Below are positions 61,101-64,000 of a stretch of 64,000 bases of DNA, piece by piece. Under the pieces are notes generated by a model. It saw only the letters and a program-made list of their open reading frames with translations, ran no database searches and was not told the DNA's origin. This stretch comes from Paguma larvata (taxonomy: Eukaryota > Chordata > Mammalia > Carnivora > Viverridae), in contig CM057826.1 of the NCBI GenBank assembly GCA_030068075.1, positions 36,444,211-36,508,210 of the forward strand, given 5' to 3'. Each line of letters opens with the position of its first letter. Positions within the stretch are counted from its first letter, which is position 1. The position numbers and the translations under genes are program-made.

Positions 61101-62363
61101 ATCCTACTTCAAATGTACTATGAACTGGTGCTTTGTGTGGGTCATTTCACTATAAGCTTGTTTGTAAAATTGTTTTAAAGATTTTACTTTCCACCTGGAG
61201 AAATGTCTTGAAAATGGAAAAAATAGTATGACAAAATTTTCCTTTGTGGCAAATTAATAAGTTAAATTTTAATATGTAACATATTATATACATAAAATAT
61301 AAATAATTTTATGAATATGCTTTCTGCTATATAATGACTATAAAATTATACATATAGCAAGAAGACATCAAATAAAATAAAAAAAACACGAATATATCCA
61401 TCATTATAGAATAATAAAACAACTTAATTTTGTTCCTTATTAGCACGACACAACGTGTAATTTTTTGTTTGGCCTAGAGTTGAAAAAATAACCATATAAG
61501 TATGCATTTCAATTCTTTCTGTATATGAAAAAGAGTTTTATGTGCGTGTATGTTTGTGTATGCATTGAGCATGAGTCATTATCAAAGATTTGAAAATACA
61601 TATTACTTTGTGAAATTAAAAACATTCTGAAAGTTGCAAACAGATATAAACACAGCCGTTATTGTTGCTTTTTAAATTGCCAAGGCAGAAAGTCAGTATG
61701 ACATTTAATATGCTTTCACTCACACCATCTCAGGGCATCAGTCTATATGTTATCAACAATGAATTGGCTAACCTCTGTTGCTACAAGATGGAATTTAAAG
61801 AGTTAAATTGAAATGACTTGTTTAGGTAAAATAAGGCCAAACACACTGGCTTTCTGGCTTCAGAATATGTGAGAAATCCCAACAGTAGCAAACACAGAAA
61901 CTAAAATTATTGATGAAGGACCAAGAAGTTTATCACTCAGTAGGTGATGTAAGAGTCATTCATAATAAAAAAGAATATTAACCATCATACAAGAAAATGG
62001 CTAATGTTCAGCGTAGTCAAGAGAAATGAAGACAAATCATCAGCCTCATGTTAGAAAAGAGAGTAGAAAATTCCATCAAAAAGAAAAGACTACATCAACA
62101 TATTTCATGTCTCAGACTCTTCTGATAATCATTCTACTTAAGCTTGCTGAAACAAGTTTAAGGAAAGAAACTGGATACTGGATTTTTATTCAGTAAATTA
62201 ACCAACCATTCCAAGGAAATACAATAACCCAGAGAAATGTTGACAAATGCCTGAGCACATAAACTGTAAATGGGAATGGAAAGAGATTATGGAAGGACTA
62301 TGAACATAAGCTGGCTGTGGTTTAAAGGTAAGAGTATGAGAGTACATACTCTTTGCCTGACAT
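58110..62363. other. Long repeat-poor, AT-rich block
   Basis: More than 4 kb with no SINE, L1 or LTR that I recognise. A T18 run at 59540-59557 is the only low-complexity tract of note. Short frames (60-93 codons) show no protein character. 59590-59760 is GC-richer. The absence of young insertions is unusual for this window. Confidence 0.5.
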
Positions 62364-62462
62364 GAAGTATATAGAGGCCAAGAAAGCAACTAAATATTTG
62401 AAATGCATGGGACAGCCCCCACAACAAATTTTCTGGTTCAAATGTCAATATTGTAGAGGTTG
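62364..62462 (+). mobile_element. MER20 fragment (3' part)
   Basis: 'tatatagaggccaagaaagcaac', 'atgcatgggacagcccccacaac', 'ctggttcaaatgtcaatattgtag' and 'aggttg' match the right half of MER20. The left half is lost. Confidence 0.8.
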
Positions 62463-62805
62463 TATCACATAGGTAATTCATAAGTCTGGAATGCGAATTA
62501 GTTTGGTAGCATCTCTGTGAAAATAAATGCATTGAGTAATGTGGTGAATAGACACATGAGAGGAAAGAATTATTCATGCCACAAATAATTGATGAGCACC
62601 TTATATGTGCAGACTTTGTTCTAGGTTCTGTGGATAAAATGTTGAACATTTTACATTCTGTTACATTCTGTTGGAGGACATAGACAATACTTAAGACAAT
62701 GAATAAATAAACAAAATCAGATCATCATAAAATATATGAATAAAATGCAAGTAGGTCCACAGTTTAACAGAATGCTATAATTAATTTTACACTCCTGAGT
62801 GCATA
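62463..62805. other. Unclassified DNA with ancient-repeat resemblance
   Basis: 62580-62700 ('gatgagcaccttatatgtgc', 'tgttctaggttctgtgg') resembles the same unnamed mammal-wide repeat type as 43626-44064. Confidence 0.45.
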
Positions 62806-64000
62806 ACATTTATTGTTATTTTAAAAAATTGTTTGCTCAGATGTTTTGCCCACGGTTTGATGTGGCTGTGTGCTTTCTCATGGGGAGATTTACAAGTTCT
62901 TTGTCTAATTTTTATAGAACTTCTTTATCATATATGTGTTTTCCAAATTTTTCTCCCAATCTGGAGCGTATATTTGTATTCTGTACTGGTGTCTTTCACA
63001 GAGCAGAAATTTTTAATTTTAATGAAACCAACTTAACAAATTTTTCTTTCAGGGGGAATGTTTTTTTGTTTGTTTATTGTTTGTTTGTTTATTTTTTTGT
63101 TTTGTTTTGTTTTGCATCTAGACAAATATGTCACCAAGGAAGATATACGGATGGCAAATAAATGTATGAAAAGATACCTAACATAATATGTCATTAGAGA
63201 ACTGCAAAATAAAACAAGCTGTACCAAATACCTATTAGAATGACTGAAATCCAAAACACTGACAACGAATGCTGGTGAGGATTCAGAGCAACATAAAGCC
63301 TCTTTAGCATTGCTGGTAGGAATGTAAAATGGTACAGACACTAGGAAAAGTAGTTTGGCAGTTCATTAGCAAAACTAAACATAGTCAATCCATAAATTTA
63401 CTTTCCTAAGTATTTATCCAAAGGGTTTGAAAGCTTGTGTCTACACAAAAACCTTCATGCAAATGTGTATAACAGTCTAATTCAAAACAAAATTGGAAGT
63501 AACTAGGGTGGCCTTCAATGGTGAACAAATATTAAAAAAAAAAAAAAAAAACAACCGGTGGTATATTCATAAAATGACAAATTACTGGGCAATAAAAATA
63601 AATAAGCTAGCCAGCCACAAGAAGACATGAAGGAACTTTAAACGCTATGCTAATTGCTAACTGAAAGAAGCTAGTCTGAAAAGACTAGACACTTTATAAT
63701 CCCAAGTATATGACATCTTGGAAAAGGCAAATTATGGAGACAGTTAGAAGATCAGTGGTTGCCAGTGGCTGAAGAGAGGATTGTGGAACACAGGGGAGTA
63801 CTAGGGCAGTGAAATTATTTTGCATCAGACTATATATAGTATTATAATGGTAGATTATGCCATTATACATTTGGAGAAATCTACAGTACTGTACAACATA
63901 GGGAACTCTAATGTAAATACTGGACTTTAAGTAATAGTAGTGTATCAGTATGAGTTCATCAGTTATAACAAATGTACCAATTCAAGAGGTTCATAATAGA
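62806..64000 (+). mobile_element. L1 with inverted 5' part, cut by the window end
   Basis: 62806-63058 is the reverse of L1 ORF2 ('tcatatatgtgttttccaaatttttctccc', 'gtgtctttcacagagcag', 'tttttaattttaatgaaac'). After a T-rich (GTTT)n stretch (63061-63115) the sense strand takes over at about 63117 ('caccaaggaagatatacggatggc', 'agaatgactgaaatccaaaac', 'ctggtaggaatgtaaaatgg', 'cttcatgcaaatgtg') and runs into a 3' UTR ('gatcagtggttgccagtggc', 'gagttcatcagttataac') to the window edge. In intact ORF2 the two parts are adjacent, so this is again a 5' inversion. It also holds an A18 run at 63534-63551. Confidence 0.82.
63061..63115. repeat. (GTTT)n-rich tract at the L1 inversion junction
   Basis: Imperfect GTTT/TTTTG repeats between the reversed and the sense halves of the L1. 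Confidence 0.85.

Noticed and set aside
62287..62649. 120-codon minus-strand open frame
   Set aside because: It runs through a MER20 fragment and unrelated ancient-repeat sequence, so it is not a single coding unit.
1..64000. Search for a new multi-gene or defence-like system
   Set aside because: No set of coding genes exists in this window. Repeats, decayed retroelements and unclassified noncoding DNA account for what I can see, so claiming a novel system would be unsupported.

Overview
This looks like AT-rich intergenic or deep-intronic DNA from a carnivore, most probably a cat-family (Felidae) genome. The basis is about seventeen copies of a tRNA-derived SINE whose head reads G-G-G-C-G-C-C-T-G-G-G-T-G-G-C-T-C-A-G, followed by a CT-rich body and an AATAAA-type A-rich tail. 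This is the carnivore CAN/SINEC family in its feliform form. L1 elements with the matching carnivore 3' UTR and several older mammal-wide repeats agree with this. I could not run any alignment, so species and family names rest on recognition of consensus features.

I find no convincing protein-coding gene, tRNA, rRNA, CRISPR array or CpG island. The open reading frames are short. Those that resemble proteins are pieces of L1 ORF2. The two longest (145 and 138 codons, both minus strand) have no domain or codon signal I trust.

Layout. 1-9290: HAL1 and old L1 copies on the plus strand, carrying SINEs and a minus-strand processed retrocopy of an mRNA 3' end (about 1490-2250). 9291-15960: mostly unclassified, with an old LTR-like piece, a MIR and a (TG)n. 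15970-17886: a minus-strand L1 split by a SINE, then a second SINE. 17887-24134: about 6 kb poor in young repeats, with one exon-like open block. 24135-26196: an L1 with an inverted 5' part, plus a very short L1 tail copy. 27300-35150: the densest nest. An old L1 is interrupted by two abutting SINEs and by a 3.1 kb L1 that itself has an inverted 5' half and carries another SINE. 35151-50069: SINEs, L2, MIR, HAL1, a MaLR-type LTR, MER20 and unclassified DNA. 50070-51198: an ERV1-like LTR followed directly by a SINE. 51199-56250: old L1, two SINEs, MIR, a hAT element and MER5A. 57204-62800: a palindromic microsatellite, then repeat-poor sequence with a double E-box palindrome and an exon-like block. 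62806-64000: a third L1 with an inverted 5' part, cut by the window end.

There is no gene network or novel functional system I can support. What the window records best is retrotransposition history: three independent L1 copies with the 5' inversion pattern of twin priming (one with an apparently lossless junction and a recognisable target-site duplication), clean target duplications around several SINEs, and nesting that gives a relative order of insertion.
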